Below are positions 19,832 to 27,672 of a stretch of 64,000 nt of DNA, in pieces. The DNA is from Flavobacterium aeripolare. GTDB taxonomy: Bacteria > Bacteroidota > Bacteroidia > Flavobacteriales > Flavobacteriaceae. A program made the translations under genes and the position numbers. How positions within the stretch are numbered: position 1 is the stretch's first letter; every line of letters begins with the position of its first letter. The notes beneath the pieces are model-generated. The model saw only the letters and a list, made by a program, of their open reading frames with translations, was not told the origin of the DNA and ran no database searches. The stretch is taken from assembly GCF_013294025.1 (NCBI RefSeq), contig NZ_JABSNL010000005.1, forward strand, positions 1-64,000, read 5' to 3'.

Positions 19832-19870
19832 AACAAAAAAAAACACGGCTTGTACTAGCCGTGTTTTCTA
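19832..19870 (-). terminator. Terminator of the low-complexity secreted protein gene
   Basis: A 9-bp stem, AACACGGCT (19842-19850) with AGCCGTGTT (19857-19865), is followed by a T-run on the minus strand. Confidence 0.85.
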
Positions 19871-19883
19871 ATTAAAAATGTTA

Positions 19884-21215
19884 TTATGACCGTCTGTTCT
19901 CTAAGCTTGAACTTGATCTTCTTGAACTGCTATTATTACTGTTCTCTGATCGTTGTGATGCTGATCTTGATACATTTGCGCTTGATCTCCCTGTCCTTGC
20001 TGTATTTACTCTAGCGCTATTGTTTCTAGTCGTTGTGTCTTGACGAGTTGCTCTAGGAGTTTCTCTGCTTCTGCTTTGTGCAGGGTTACTTCTTTGTGGA
20101 GTTGATGCTGTTCTAGCGCTCCTGCTGTTGCTTGCTTGTGGAGTTGCTCTTTGAGCTTCACTACGCTCTCTACTGTAGTTAGGATTTTGAGTAGCATTTA
20201 CTGTTCTTTGTGTAGCACTTGATGTTCTTTTACTTTCGACTCTGTTACTGCGTTGCTCACTAGTTGGAGTAGCCGTTCTTGACGCAGTAGCTCTTTGCTT
20301 TGAGTTGCTGCTTTCTCTTATAGGTGTTGAACGTGTTCTGTAATTTCCGCTTCTGTAATTGTTATTCCTACTAGTATCGCGATTGTCTCCATAAGTGCTC
20401 GTTCGGGCAGTTCTATTACTAGTTCTATTATCTGCATAAGTTCTGCTAGATCTTGAGCTTACTCTGTTAGATCTTCTATTCTGATCTAATTCATAACGGT
20501 TAATAACAGTGGTATTTCTTTTCGAAAAAGCGTAGTTAGGATGCAATCTTTCGTATCCATTAGAACGTCTAGAATTGTATATAACTGCCGCATGGCTGCT
20601 CCTTCTTGCATTTACGTAATTGTATCTATTATTGATATTAATATTGACGCTAATGTTATTTCTGTAGCGATATACTGGAAAAGGATTCCAAGCTCTGTAA
20701 TAATTGGGATAATAGTTCCATCTGTAAGTTGATACATAAGGATGGTAGTTTGAACTCCAGAATGAAGCGTATATCAAAGGAGTACTATAATAGGTAGGTT
20801 CGTAAATGTAATTTTGACCATACATAAATTCGTTTCCTATGAATTGTACTTGCACCGTATTGTTCCTGTCTTTTTCTAGATCAATCGTTGCTACATCTTG
20901 ATATACATCGCGGTCAAGAACAGCTTGTATTACAATAACGTGTGTGTTGCGTTCTACTGTTTCAATAACTCTAAGATAATCTACCTCGTTATCATCATTT
21001 AAATCTAAGTTCGAAATAGCAATCTCAGGATCGTTTAGTTTTCTTTCAAAATCTTGAATATTTTGAGATTCTCCAAAAATCGAAGCTACTGCACGTAAGT
21101 CAAGATTATCACTTACTTCGTAATTTGTAGGCTTTACCTGTGTGTTATATTGTGCTTGAGCACTCAGTCCTAAAACTGTTGTAACAAGGCTTAAAAAGAG
21201 TATTTTATTTTTCAT
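19884..21215 (-). CDS. Secreted protein with Arg/Ser/Asn-rich low-complexity C-terminal half
   Basis: 443 aa from the ATG at 21215, which begins a clear signal peptide (MKNKILFLSLVTTVLG...AQAQ). The frame continues upstream to 21281, but that part precedes the signal sequence. Residues about 25-120 form a folded-looking domain with an acidic LDLNDDNEVDYLRV stretch. A Tyr/Asn/Trp-rich middle (residues 125-215) follows. From about residue 225 the chain is almost only Arg, Ser, Thr, Asn and Gln, highly basic and likely disordered. I do not recognise a function. It could bind polyanions at the cell surface, which is inference. Confidence 0.85.
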   Translation of the reverse strand: MKNKILFLSLVTTVLGLSAQAQYNTQVKPTNYEVSDNLDLRAVASIFGESQNIQDFERKLNDPEIAISNLDLNDDNEVDYLRVIETVERNTHVIVIQAVLDRDVYQDVATIDLEKDRNNTVQVQFIGNEFMYGQNYIYEPTYYSTPLIYASFWSSNYHPYVSTYRWNYYPNYYRAWNPFPVYRYRNNISVNININNRYNYVNARRSSHAAVIYNSRRSNGYERLHPNYAFSKRNTTVINRYELDQNRRSNRVSSRSSRTYADNRTSNRTARTSTYGDNRDTSRNNNYRSGNYRTRSTPIRESSNSKQRATASRTATPTSEQRSNRVESKRTSSATQRTVNATQNPNYSRERSEAQRATPQASNSRSARTASTPQRSNPAQSRSRETPRATRQDTTTRNNSARVNTARTGRSSANVSRSASQRSENSNNSSSRRSSSSLENRRS

Positions 21216-21330
21216 AACAATAGAATTAGAGATTGTTATCTTAGAATATCCAATTACTGTGCCAATAAATAAAACAGCCATTTTACTGCTTACATAAATA
21301 GTTGTAGATTAGCTCTAAATTAATACCGCT

Positions 21331-22386
21331 ATGAAGAAATTTCTACTCTCTATAACCTTTCTGCTAATCTTAGCAAGTTGCAAATCACAAGTGGCTACTA
21401 TTGCTTTAATAAAAGCACCCTTATTTAGCAAACTTGCGATCGACACTCTATTTACTAACGATATTAGCATTAGAGCTATTGCAGTCAACGGAAATAAAAT
21501 ATGGTACGCTGGTAGTAAATCAAAATATGGTTATTATGATTTAAAAAAAGGTGTAAATAATTCCCATAGCGTTGATAGAGAGAATTTAGAATTTAGGAGT
21601 TTAGCTCAAAATGGCTCGAGTATTTTTATACTCAATGTGGCAAGTCCAGCACTGCTTTTTAAAATAGATAAACAAAATTTGAGTAGTAAAATAGTTTATC
21701 AAGAAAGTCATGAGAAAGTTTTTTATGATAGCATGCAGTTCTGGAATGACAAAGAAGGAATTGCAATGGGAGATCCTATAGATGACTGTCTTTCGGTGGT
21801 AATAACTAGAGATGGAGGAAATTCTTGGCAAAAGCTGGACTGTAAAAATTTACCAGCGATTGTTGCTGGTGAAGCTGCTTTTGCGGCAAGCAATACAAAT
21901 ATTGTTATAAAAGGAAACAATACTTGGATTGTAACTGGAGGGAAAGAGGCAAATGTTATTTTCTCTAGCGATAAAGGGAAAACATGGGTAAAATATAAAA
22001 CTCCTATTGTGCAAGGGGAGGCAATGACCGGGATTTTTACTGCAGATTTTTATGATGCAAACCACGGTTTTATTACTGGAGGAAATTATGAGAAACTAAA
22101 ACAAAATTATGGCAATAAAGCACGCACCTTAAACGGAGGGGAAAGCTGGGAACTCATCGCCGAAAATAATGGTTTTGGGTATGCTTCTTGTGTGCAGTAT
22201 GTTCCTAATTCAAATGGTAACGGACTAGTAACAGTAGGCGCTTCAGGAATCTATTATTCTAGTGATGCTGGGGCAAACTGGAAACAACTAGCTACAAATC
22301 CTAATTTGTACACCATTCGTTTTATAAATGAAAATACTGCCGTTGCTGCAGGTAAAAATTGCCTACTAAAACTACGGTTCTTATAA
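21331..22386 (+). CDS. Ycf48/BNR-repeat-like lipoprotein (beta-propeller)
   Basis: 351 aa. A lipoprotein signal peptide has the lipobox LASC with C17. The mature part contains repeated BNR/Asp-box-like segments (ITRDGGNSWQKL, FSSDKGKTWVKY, LNGGESWELI, YSSDAGANWKQL), typical of sialidase-type propellers and of the photosystem II assembly factor Ycf48 family. Flavobacterial members are often named oxidoreductase without evidence. A membrane-anchored binding or scaffold role is likely, and no catalytic residues are evident. It converges with nth, 23 bp from its stop. Confidence 0.88.
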   Translation: MKKFLLSITFLLILASCKSQVATIALIKAPLFSKLAIDTLFTNDISIRAIAVNGNKIWYAGSKSKYGYYDLKKGVNNSHSVDRENLEFRSLAQNGSSIFILNVASPALLFKIDKQNLSSKIVYQESHEKVFYDSMQFWNDKEGIAMGDPIDDCLSVVITRDGGNSWQKLDCKNLPAIVAGEAAFAASNTNIVIKGNNTWIVTGGKEANVIFSSDKGKTWVKYKTPIVQGEAMTGIFTADFYDANHGFITGGNYEKLKQNYGNKARTLNGGESWELIAENNGFGYASCVQYVPNSNGNGLVTVGASGIYYSSDAGANWKQLATNPNLYTIRFINENTAVAAGKNCLLKLRFL

Positions 22387-22409
22387 TTAAAGCCAATAAA
22401 GTAGCTAAA

Positions 22410-23060
22410 TTATTTTTTAAAATACTCGTTTATAACACTTTTGCGACCTATCGTTTTAGTAATAATGTCTTTATCTAAATCCCACCCTCGAGCCGGGGAA
22501 TATTGTCTTCCATACCAAATAATTTGTAGGTGTAGGTCGTTCCATATCTCCTCAGGAAAAATACGTTTAGCATCTTTTTCGGTTTGGACTACGTTTTTAC
22601 CATTAGTCAAATTCCATCGGTACATTAAACGGTGAATGTGCGTATCTACAGGAAAAGCTGGTACTCCAAAAGCCTGTGACATCACCACTGATGCTGTTTT
22701 GTGTCCTACGGCAGGTAATTCTTCGAGGTACTCAAAACTCTGGGGAACAATGCCGTTATGTTTGTCTATCAAAATGTGAGACAAACCATGAATTCCCTTT
22801 GATTTCATAGGCGATAATCCACAGGGTCTAATAATCTCTTTTATTTCCTCCACAGACATTTTTATCATGTCATACGGGTTATCAGCCTTTGCAAAAAGTA
22901 ATGGTGTAATTTGGTTAACACGCACATCTGTACATTGTGCCGATAATAGAACTGCAATCAATAAAGTATAGGGATCCTTGTGATCAAGAGGCACAGGTAT
23001 GGTAGGGTATAAGTCTTTTAACGTATTTATAACGAATGTTACCCGTTCTTGCTTATTCAT
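22410..23060 (-). CDS. nth: Endonuclease III-type DNA glycosylase without Fe-S cluster
   Basis: 216 aa. The HhH-GPD fold is intact: the helix-hairpin-helix LPAVGHKTASVV carries the catalytic lysine K121 and PVDTHIHR carries the aspartate D139, matching K120/D138 of E. coli Nth. It excises oxidised pyrimidines and cleaves AP sites in base-excision repair. The C-terminus lacks all four cysteines of the C-x6-C-x2-C-x5-C cluster loop, ending RGWDLDKDIITKTIG instead. The chain has normal length, so this is loss of the motif and not truncation. The gene is single; its upstream region holds an RNA-like repeat element. Confidence 0.93.
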   Translation of the reverse strand: MNKQERVTFVINTLKDLYPTIPVPLDHKDPYTLLIAVLLSAQCTDVRVNQITPLLFAKADNPYDMIKMSVEEIKEIIRPCGLSPMKSKGIHGLSHILIDKHNGIVPQSFEYLEELPAVGHKTASVVMSQAFGVPAFPVDTHIHRLMYRWNLTNGKNVVQTEKDAKRIFPEEIWNDLHLQIIWYGRQYSPARGWDLDKDIITKTIGRKSVINEYFKK

Positions 23061-23106
23061 TTTTGTAAATTTATATCTTGTAAAATTACTATATTTTTTA
23101 TGATGT

Positions 23107-23250
23107 GCCTAATCCAGCTGTACGCTACAAGTCCTCATTTATAAAACTTTTTTTCTACGATGGTAAAGGAGCTTCTTGCAGTCGCTCTTTACAATCAAGA
23201 AAAAAATAGTTTTCTTAAATTCGGCGCTTTTCACTACCATCTGGGGCAGT
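23107..23250 (-). ncRNA. Flavobacterial intergenic RNA-like element, long-hairpin subtype (copy 1)
   Basis: Read on the minus strand, the element opens with GCCCCAGATGGTAGTGAAAAG and closes with CTTGTAGCGTACAGCTGGATT. Its CCAG/CTGG ends can pair. Inside is a hairpin with GAGCGACTGCAAGAAGCTC. The same arms and inner hairpin recur at 47855-47995, and shorter relatives lie at 34490-34572 and 49351-49445. Homology to elements seen throughout Flavobacterium intergenic regions is from memory. Identity with the Rfam Flavo-1 family is possible but unproven, and the transcribed strand is inferred. Confidence 0.55.
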
Positions 23251-23303
23251 AAAATTGTAATTTAGCCAGTACTAATTTTTATTAAAATATAAACCATAAT
23301 ACT

Positions 23304-23756
23304 ATGATAACATTAAAAAAAGGAGATAAAGCACCTGCATTTTCAGGAATGGATCAAGACGGAGTTGCACATAAATTAAGCGATTATGCTGGAAAAAAAT
23401 TAGTCGTTTTTTTCTATCCTAAAGCAAGTACTCCAGGATGCACGGCAGAAGCATGTGATTTAAGAGATAACTTTGAGCGATTTGAAGCAAATAATTATGC
23501 CTTGCTAGGAATAAGTGCTGATCCCGCTGCGAGACAAGCTAAATTCAAAGAGAAATATAATTTCCCCTTCCCACTTATAGCAGATGAAGACAAATCAGTA
23601 ATTGAAGCTTTTGGTGTTTGGGGTCCTAAAAAATTTATGGGAAAAGAGTACGATGGTATTCATAGAACCACTTTTGTAATCGATGAAAACGGAGTCATTG
23701 ACGAAGTAATCGAAAAAGTAAAAACAAAAGAGCATGCAGCACAAATTTTAAAATAA
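23304..23756 (+). CDS. bcp: Thioredoxin-dependent thiol peroxidase (Bcp/PrxQ)
   Basis: 150 aa. This atypical two-Cys peroxiredoxin reduces hydrogen peroxide and organic hydroperoxides using thioredoxin. The peroxidatic cysteine C46 sits in KASTPGCTAEACDLRD and the resolving C51 lies five residues on, the PrxQ spacing. FGVWGPKKFMGKEYDGIHRTTFVID is the expected C-terminal part (conserved Arg and Thr). The protein is cytoplasmic with no signal peptide. The gene is divergent from nth, and a bidirectional terminator separates it from the convergent gene downstream. Confidence 0.97.
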   Translation: MITLKKGDKAPAFSGMDQDGVAHKLSDYAGKKLVVFFYPKASTPGCTAEACDLRDNFERFEANNYALLGISADPAARQAKFKEKYNFPFPLIADEDKSVIEAFGVWGPKKFMGKEYDGIHRTTFVIDENGVIDEVIEKVKTKEHAAQILK

Positions 23757-23768
23757 GCTAACAAAAAG

Positions 23769-23803
23769 AAAACGCCAAGAAAGATAATTTTCTTGGCGTT
23801 TTT
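23769..23803. terminator. Bidirectional terminator between bcp and the convergent gene
   Basis: A long stem (AACGCCAAGAAA pairing TTTCTTGGCGTT, about 23771-23800) is flanked by an A-run on one side and a T-run on the other. Confidence 0.88.
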
Positions 23804-23826
23804 ATTTTATTTCGAATCACTCAATT

Positions 23827-25287
23827 TTAGTTGATTTCTTTTATTGCTTTGTTCGGGTCGTAACCAAAGAGGTAATGCTCCTTAATAATTTCTGCAATTC
23901 CAGATGGTAACATAGCTTCCCATCCTGGTTTGCCGTCACTGATCATTTTTAAAACTTCACGAGAGAATACTTCTAATGTTTCGGGATCGTAATCATCAAT
24001 ATCAATTACTTTTCCATTGAATTTGAAGAACTTGTACAGTTCTTTCATTCTTGGATGTACTTTTAGATTGTCAGAGTTGATGATTTCTCCATTCTCATCA
24101 AGCATTGGATATAAGAAAACTTTCATGTCTCGGTAAAATAACTTACCAAAGGCTTCTAGAATTCCTCCACTTAAATGGCGGTAATATTTCTCGTCAAAGA
24201 TGTCTACGAGGTTGTTTACACCCATTGCTAATCCCATTCGAGCTTTAGTATAATTAGCAAAATATTCTACTACTTTGTAATATTCTTGGAAATTAGAGAT
24301 CATTACTGTTTGTCCTAACGAGCACAATAGTTCAGCACGATCCATAAAATCTCGCTCGTCAATTTCACCATCTGACCTTAAGTTAGATAAGGTAATTTCA
24401 AAAACTACCAGCGTATTTTCTTTTTCAACCTTATTTTCTTCAATGAACATTTGCAATGATTTCTCATACATGTCCATATTTACCTTAGTTACCGGACGGA
24501 AACTACCACGAAGAGCTAAGATGTTTTTCTTATATAATATAGCTGCAGGTAAGATGTTTTTACCGTTAGGATCAAACATTACAGCATCTGTCATTCCGTT
24601 TTTGACTAGTTGCAAACTCATTAAACGATTGTCTACATCGGCAAAACGAGGTCCAGAGAAGTTTATAGTATCAATTTCTAATTGATCTTTATCTAAGTGG
24701 TCGTATAAATAACGCAACAAACGTTTTGGGTCATTGTATTTGTAAAAAGCCCCGTAAATAAGGTTTACTCCTAATATACCTAGTGTTTCTTGTTGCAATC
24801 TTGCATCAGTTTCTTTAAAACGAATGTGTAAGATAATCTCGTTATAATCTTCGTCAGGCTCAATCTGGTAACGTATTCCTACCCAACCGTGACCCTTGAA
24901 TTGTTTAGCAAAGTCAATGGTAGCGACTGTGTTAGCGTAACTAAAAAACATTTTATTAGGGTGTTTTTCTCTACTTAAACGCTTCTCAACCAACTCACCT
25001 TCCATGTTGATCATCTTTTTCAAACGGCTTTCTGTTACGTAACGACCGTCTTCTTCAATACCATAAATGGCATCACTAAAGTCTTTGTCGTAAGCAGACA
25101 TCGCTTTTGCAATGGTTCCAGAAGATCCACCTGATCTAAAAAAATGTCTCACAGTTTCTTGTCCAGCACCTATCTCAGCAAAAGTTCCATATATATTTTC
25201 GTTCAAATTTATACGTAGGGCTTTGTCTTTTATTGAAGGAATTTGTGCGATGACTTTGTCACCTTTTAATTTTATTCGAGTATCCAT
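23827..25287 (-). CDS. Conserved protein of unknown function (Bacteroidota family)
   Basis: 486 aa, cytoplasmic in appearance, with no signal peptide or membrane helix. The N-terminal part is strikingly conserved in style (RINLNENIYGTFAEIGAGQE, then RHFFRSGGSSGTIAKAMSAY). I recognise it from Bacteroidota genomes, where it has been given conflicting names such as nicotinate-nucleotide adenylyltransferase or TonB-dependent receptor. Neither fits: there is no HxGH nucleotidyltransferase motif and no barrel. The gene is single, with a promoter-like TAACTTTG upstream, and is convergent with bcp. I treat the function as unknown. Confidence 0.9.
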   Translation of the reverse strand: MDTRIKLKGDKVIAQIPSIKDKALRINLNENIYGTFAEIGAGQETVRHFFRSGGSSGTIAKAMSAYDKDFSDAIYGIEEDGRYVTESRLKKMINMEGELVEKRLSREKHPNKMFFSYANTVATIDFAKQFKGHGWVGIRYQIEPDEDYNEIILHIRFKETDARLQQETLGILGVNLIYGAFYKYNDPKRLLRYLYDHLDKDQLEIDTINFSGPRFADVDNRLMSLQLVKNGMTDAVMFDPNGKNILPAAILYKKNILALRGSFRPVTKVNMDMYEKSLQMFIEENKVEKENTLVVFEITLSNLRSDGEIDERDFMDRAELLCSLGQTVMISNFQEYYKVVEYFANYTKARMGLAMGVNNLVDIFDEKYYRHLSGGILEAFGKLFYRDMKVFLYPMLDENGEIINSDNLKVHPRMKELYKFFKFNGKVIDIDDYDPETLEVFSREVLKMISDGKPGWEAMLPSGIAEIIKEHYLFGYDPNKAIKEIN

Positions 25288-25314
25288 TTTGTTTTAAATA
25301 TGGCTAATATGATA

Positions 25315-25322
25315 CAAAGTTA
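25315..25322 (-). promoter_or_regulatory. -7 promoter element of the conserved unknown gene
   Basis: TAACTTTG on the minus strand, 28 bp before the ATG at 25287, matches TAnnTTTG. Confidence 0.4.
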
Positions 25323-25382
25323 ACTAAATAGGTTTCTAATGAAAGAGAATTAATCCTATTTTTGTAAAAAAATAATAGCGCA

Positions 25383-26150
25383 TTGAAAGTATATTTTCTA
25401 GGTACGGGCACATCACAAGGAATTCCTGTAATTGGGAGCACCCATCCAGTATGCCAAAGTACTGATTTAAAGGATAAAAGACTACGGGTTTCTATATGGA
25501 TAAGTTGGGATGACCATTCTTACGTTATCGATTGCGGACCTGATTTTAGGCAACAAATGCTGACTTCAAATTGTCAAAAGGTGGATGCCATTCTATTTAC
25601 TCATGAACATGCAGACCATACAGCAGGTTTAGACGACATACGGCCATTCAATTTTAGAATGGGAGCGATGCCTATCTATGCTCATGAAAGGGTAATCGAA
25701 AACCTTAAATACCGCTTCAACTACATTTTTGAGACTGAAAACAGGTATCCAGGTGCCCCATCTGTACTGATTAATCAAGTGATTGATGAGACGCCCATAC
25801 AATTAGGAAATATTGCCGTACAACCCATAAGTGTCATGCATGGAGATTTGCAAGTTTATGGATATCGGTTTGATAAATTTGCCTATTTAACAGATGTTAA
25901 AACAATTGTTCAAGAAGAAATAGACAAATTAAGAGGTTTAGATGTGTTGGTCGTAAATGCTTTGCGGGAAGAGCCACACCATTCTCATTTTAATTTAGAC
26001 GAGGCTTTGCAATTTATTGCATTAGTCAAACCTAAAAAAGCCTATTTAACTCATGTAAGTCATCTGTTAGGTTTTCATGAAGAAATCCAAAAAAGACTGC
26101 CAAAAAACGTATTTTTGGCCTACGATAATTTAGAAATCACAATAGAATAA
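25383..26150 (+). CDS. PhnP-like MBL-fold metallohydrolase
   Basis: 255 aa with a TTG start at 25383; no ATG is available before the conserved FLGTGTSQGIP motif. The metallo-beta-lactamase signature is THEHADHTAGLDDIRP, and further metal ligands appear as VIDCGPDFR, VMHGD and LTHVSHLLG. GTGTSQGIP and the RLRVS-type segment place it in the PhnP/cyclic phosphodiesterase branch. In phosphonate pathways PhnP opens cyclic ribose phosphates, but no phn genes are nearby, so the substrate here is unknown. It lies 6 bp before the next gene and is probably co-transcribed. Confidence 0.9.
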   Translation: MKVYFLGTGTSQGIPVIGSTHPVCQSTDLKDKRLRVSIWISWDDHSYVIDCGPDFRQQMLTSNCQKVDAILFTHEHADHTAGLDDIRPFNFRMGAMPIYAHERVIENLKYRFNYIFETENRYPGAPSVLINQVIDETPIQLGNIAVQPISVMHGDLQVYGYRFDKFAYLTDVKTIVQEEIDKLRGLDVLVVNALREEPHHSHFNLDEALQFIALVKPKKAYLTHVSHLLGFHEEIQKRLPKNVFLAYDNLEITIE

Positions 26151-26156
26151 AATACC

Positions 26157-26657
26157 ATGAAAAGATCATTTTTGCTGTATGCCTTCATACTTTTAATTTT
26201 AATGAACATTTTTACCTATGCTTTTTACAGTCAAGAGGTTAATTTCGAGCAAAATAGGTACACTAAGGTGACGACAAAGCTAAAAGATAGTTTGAAATCA
26301 ATGAATACTAAGCTAGTTGATGCCAAGTATTTTTCGCTAGAAAAAAATGAAAACGCTCAAAACTATTTTGAATCCGCAGATGGTTCAACAGTGATACCGC
26401 ACCAAAAGCTGATTCCATTTGTAACAGAACGATTATTAGATTATAACTCAAATCCTAACGGAAATCCGTATACAGGACAAGATAAAATAGGGGAGAATAA
26501 ATTTATCATTAATAAAGTGCGCTTACTTAATCACCGATGGATAATTGCTGATTACAGTGATGGCGTTACTTGGGGAGAGGTATTGTTGAAATACTTTATC
26601 AACGAAGACCAAACAATCTCTTTTGAGGTCAATCAGTCCTTATTATATTCTAAATAA
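26157..26657 (+). CDS. Small membrane-anchored conserved protein, unknown function
   Basis: 166 aa. One N-terminal hydrophobic segment (residues 4-24) acts as an anchor or uncleaved signal. A periplasmic domain follows with a helical start (KVTTKLKDSLKSMNTKLVDA) and a beta-rich C-terminus (HRWIIADYSDGVTWGEVLLKYFI). I do not recognise a domain with known function. It sits 6 bp after the PhnP-like gene, so the two form an operon that ends in a strong terminator. Confidence 0.82.
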   Translation: MKRSFLLYAFILLILMNIFTYAFYSQEVNFEQNRYTKVTTKLKDSLKSMNTKLVDAKYFSLEKNENAQNYFESADGSTVIPHQKLIPFVTERLLDYNSNPNGNPYTGQDKIGENKFIINKVRLLNHRWIIADYSDGVTWGEVLLKYFINEDQTISFEVNQSLLYSK

Positions 26658-26658
26658 A

Positions 26659-26694
26659 AAAAAGAGGTTCTCATTGAGAACCTCTTTTTTTTAT
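26659..26694. terminator. Bidirectional terminator
   Basis: The stem AGAGGTTCT with AGAACCTCT and loop CATTG (26664-26686) is flanked by an A-run and a T-run. It separates two convergent transcription units. Confidence 0.9.
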
Positions 26695-27335
26695 GTTAGC
26701 AACCAATTTTTAAAATCGTAAAAATTTTGGGGCGATACGCCATGACCTACAGGGTACTCTTTGTATGTCGCGTCAATATTCAGCTTTGATAAAAATGGAG
26801 ATGTTTTACGTGCCCAATCAATAGGAATTACTTGATCAACAGTTCCGTGTGAGTGGAAAATTTTTATTTTCGAAAAATCATTAGTTTGATAATTGTCAGT
26901 AAAAATCTCATCGTTTGCATAGCCGCTCAATGCGATGACTTTACTAATTCTATCAGGATGTGATAGTGCAATGGCGTAACTTAATATTGCTCCTTGGCTA
27001 AAGCCGGCAAGAACAATGTTATTTTTGTCGATAGGGTAATTCTCAATTAATTCATCAACAAAGTTCAATATGGCATCACGAGATGTTTTTGCTTGCTCGT
27101 TGTCTGAAAATTTATTTTGATCAGCATCAAAATTAATAGCATACCATGCGTAACTATTGTATTGCAAGTCATAAGGTGCTCTCGCTGAAATGATGTAATA
27201 GTTGTCAGGTAATTCTGTTTCAAATGAAAATAGATCGGCTTCATTGCTACCGTATCCGTGAAGTAATAATATTACTGGATTTTTGTCTAATTTAACTTTT
27301 GGTTCTCTGATGAGATATTCTAGTGATAATTTCAT
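26691..27335 (-). CDS. Phospholipase/carboxylesterase-type alpha/beta hydrolase
   Basis: 214 aa. The hydrolase fold has oxyanion segment LLHGYGSNEADL, nucleophile S113 in GFSQGA, acid Asp in HGTVDQVIP and catalytic His in PVGHGVS. It belongs to the esterase_phb/carboxylesterase-2 (YpfH/EstB-like) group and hydrolyses short acyl esters. It has no signal peptide and is cytoplasmic. It is the last gene of a four-gene minus-strand operon; the gap to the preceding gene is 9 bp. Confidence 0.92.
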   Translation of the reverse strand: MKLSLEYLIREPKVKLDKNPVILLLHGYGSNEADLFSFETELPDNYYIISARAPYDLQYNSYAWYAINFDADQNKFSDNEQAKTSRDAILNFVDELIENYPIDKNNIVLAGFSQGAILSYAIALSHPDRISKVIALSGYANDEIFTDNYQTNDFSKIKIFHSHGTVDQVIPIDWARKTSPFLSKLNIDATYKEYPVGHGVSPQNFYDFKNWLLT

Positions 27336-27344
27336 TTTATAATT

Positions 27345-27668
27345 TTAAGAGATACTTTTAAACCATTTTTGATATAATTCACCTAATAAAGGAACTGGTT
27401 TTGTTTCTCCTTTAACGGCTGTAAGCATGCCATAAGACCACAACACAAATACAAAAATCCACATGGGTATTGAAATCATTAAGCTATCAAAATTATTTAC
27501 AATTAATCCTAACGATATAAATGTAAGAAACAATCCTAAAGCTTGACGTATGTGAAAAGAGGCAAAGGCATTTTTATCATCTGCATTCATTGACATGGCA
27601 ATAAAAACACCAATTCCTAGAATGTAACTTGTTATTGCAGCAGTTTTTCCGCTTTCAATTGTATTCAT
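27345..27668 (-). CDS. Small DUF4870/Tic20-like membrane protein
   Basis: 107 aa with three or four membrane helices and the segment DKNAFASFHIRQALGLFL, typical of the DUF4870/Tic20-like family. Flavobacterial copies are sometimes labelled import component protein by distant similarity to chloroplast Tic20. No transport role has been shown for them as far as I know. The gene sits 4 bp after the dihydroorotase homologue and 9 bp before the esterase. Confidence 0.85.
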   Translation of the reverse strand: MNTIESGKTAAITSYILGIGVFIAMSMNADDKNAFASFHIRQALGLFLTFISLGLIVNNFDSLMISIPMWIFVFVLWSYGMLTAVKGETKPVPLLGELYQKWFKSIS

Positions 27669-27672
27669 ATAC

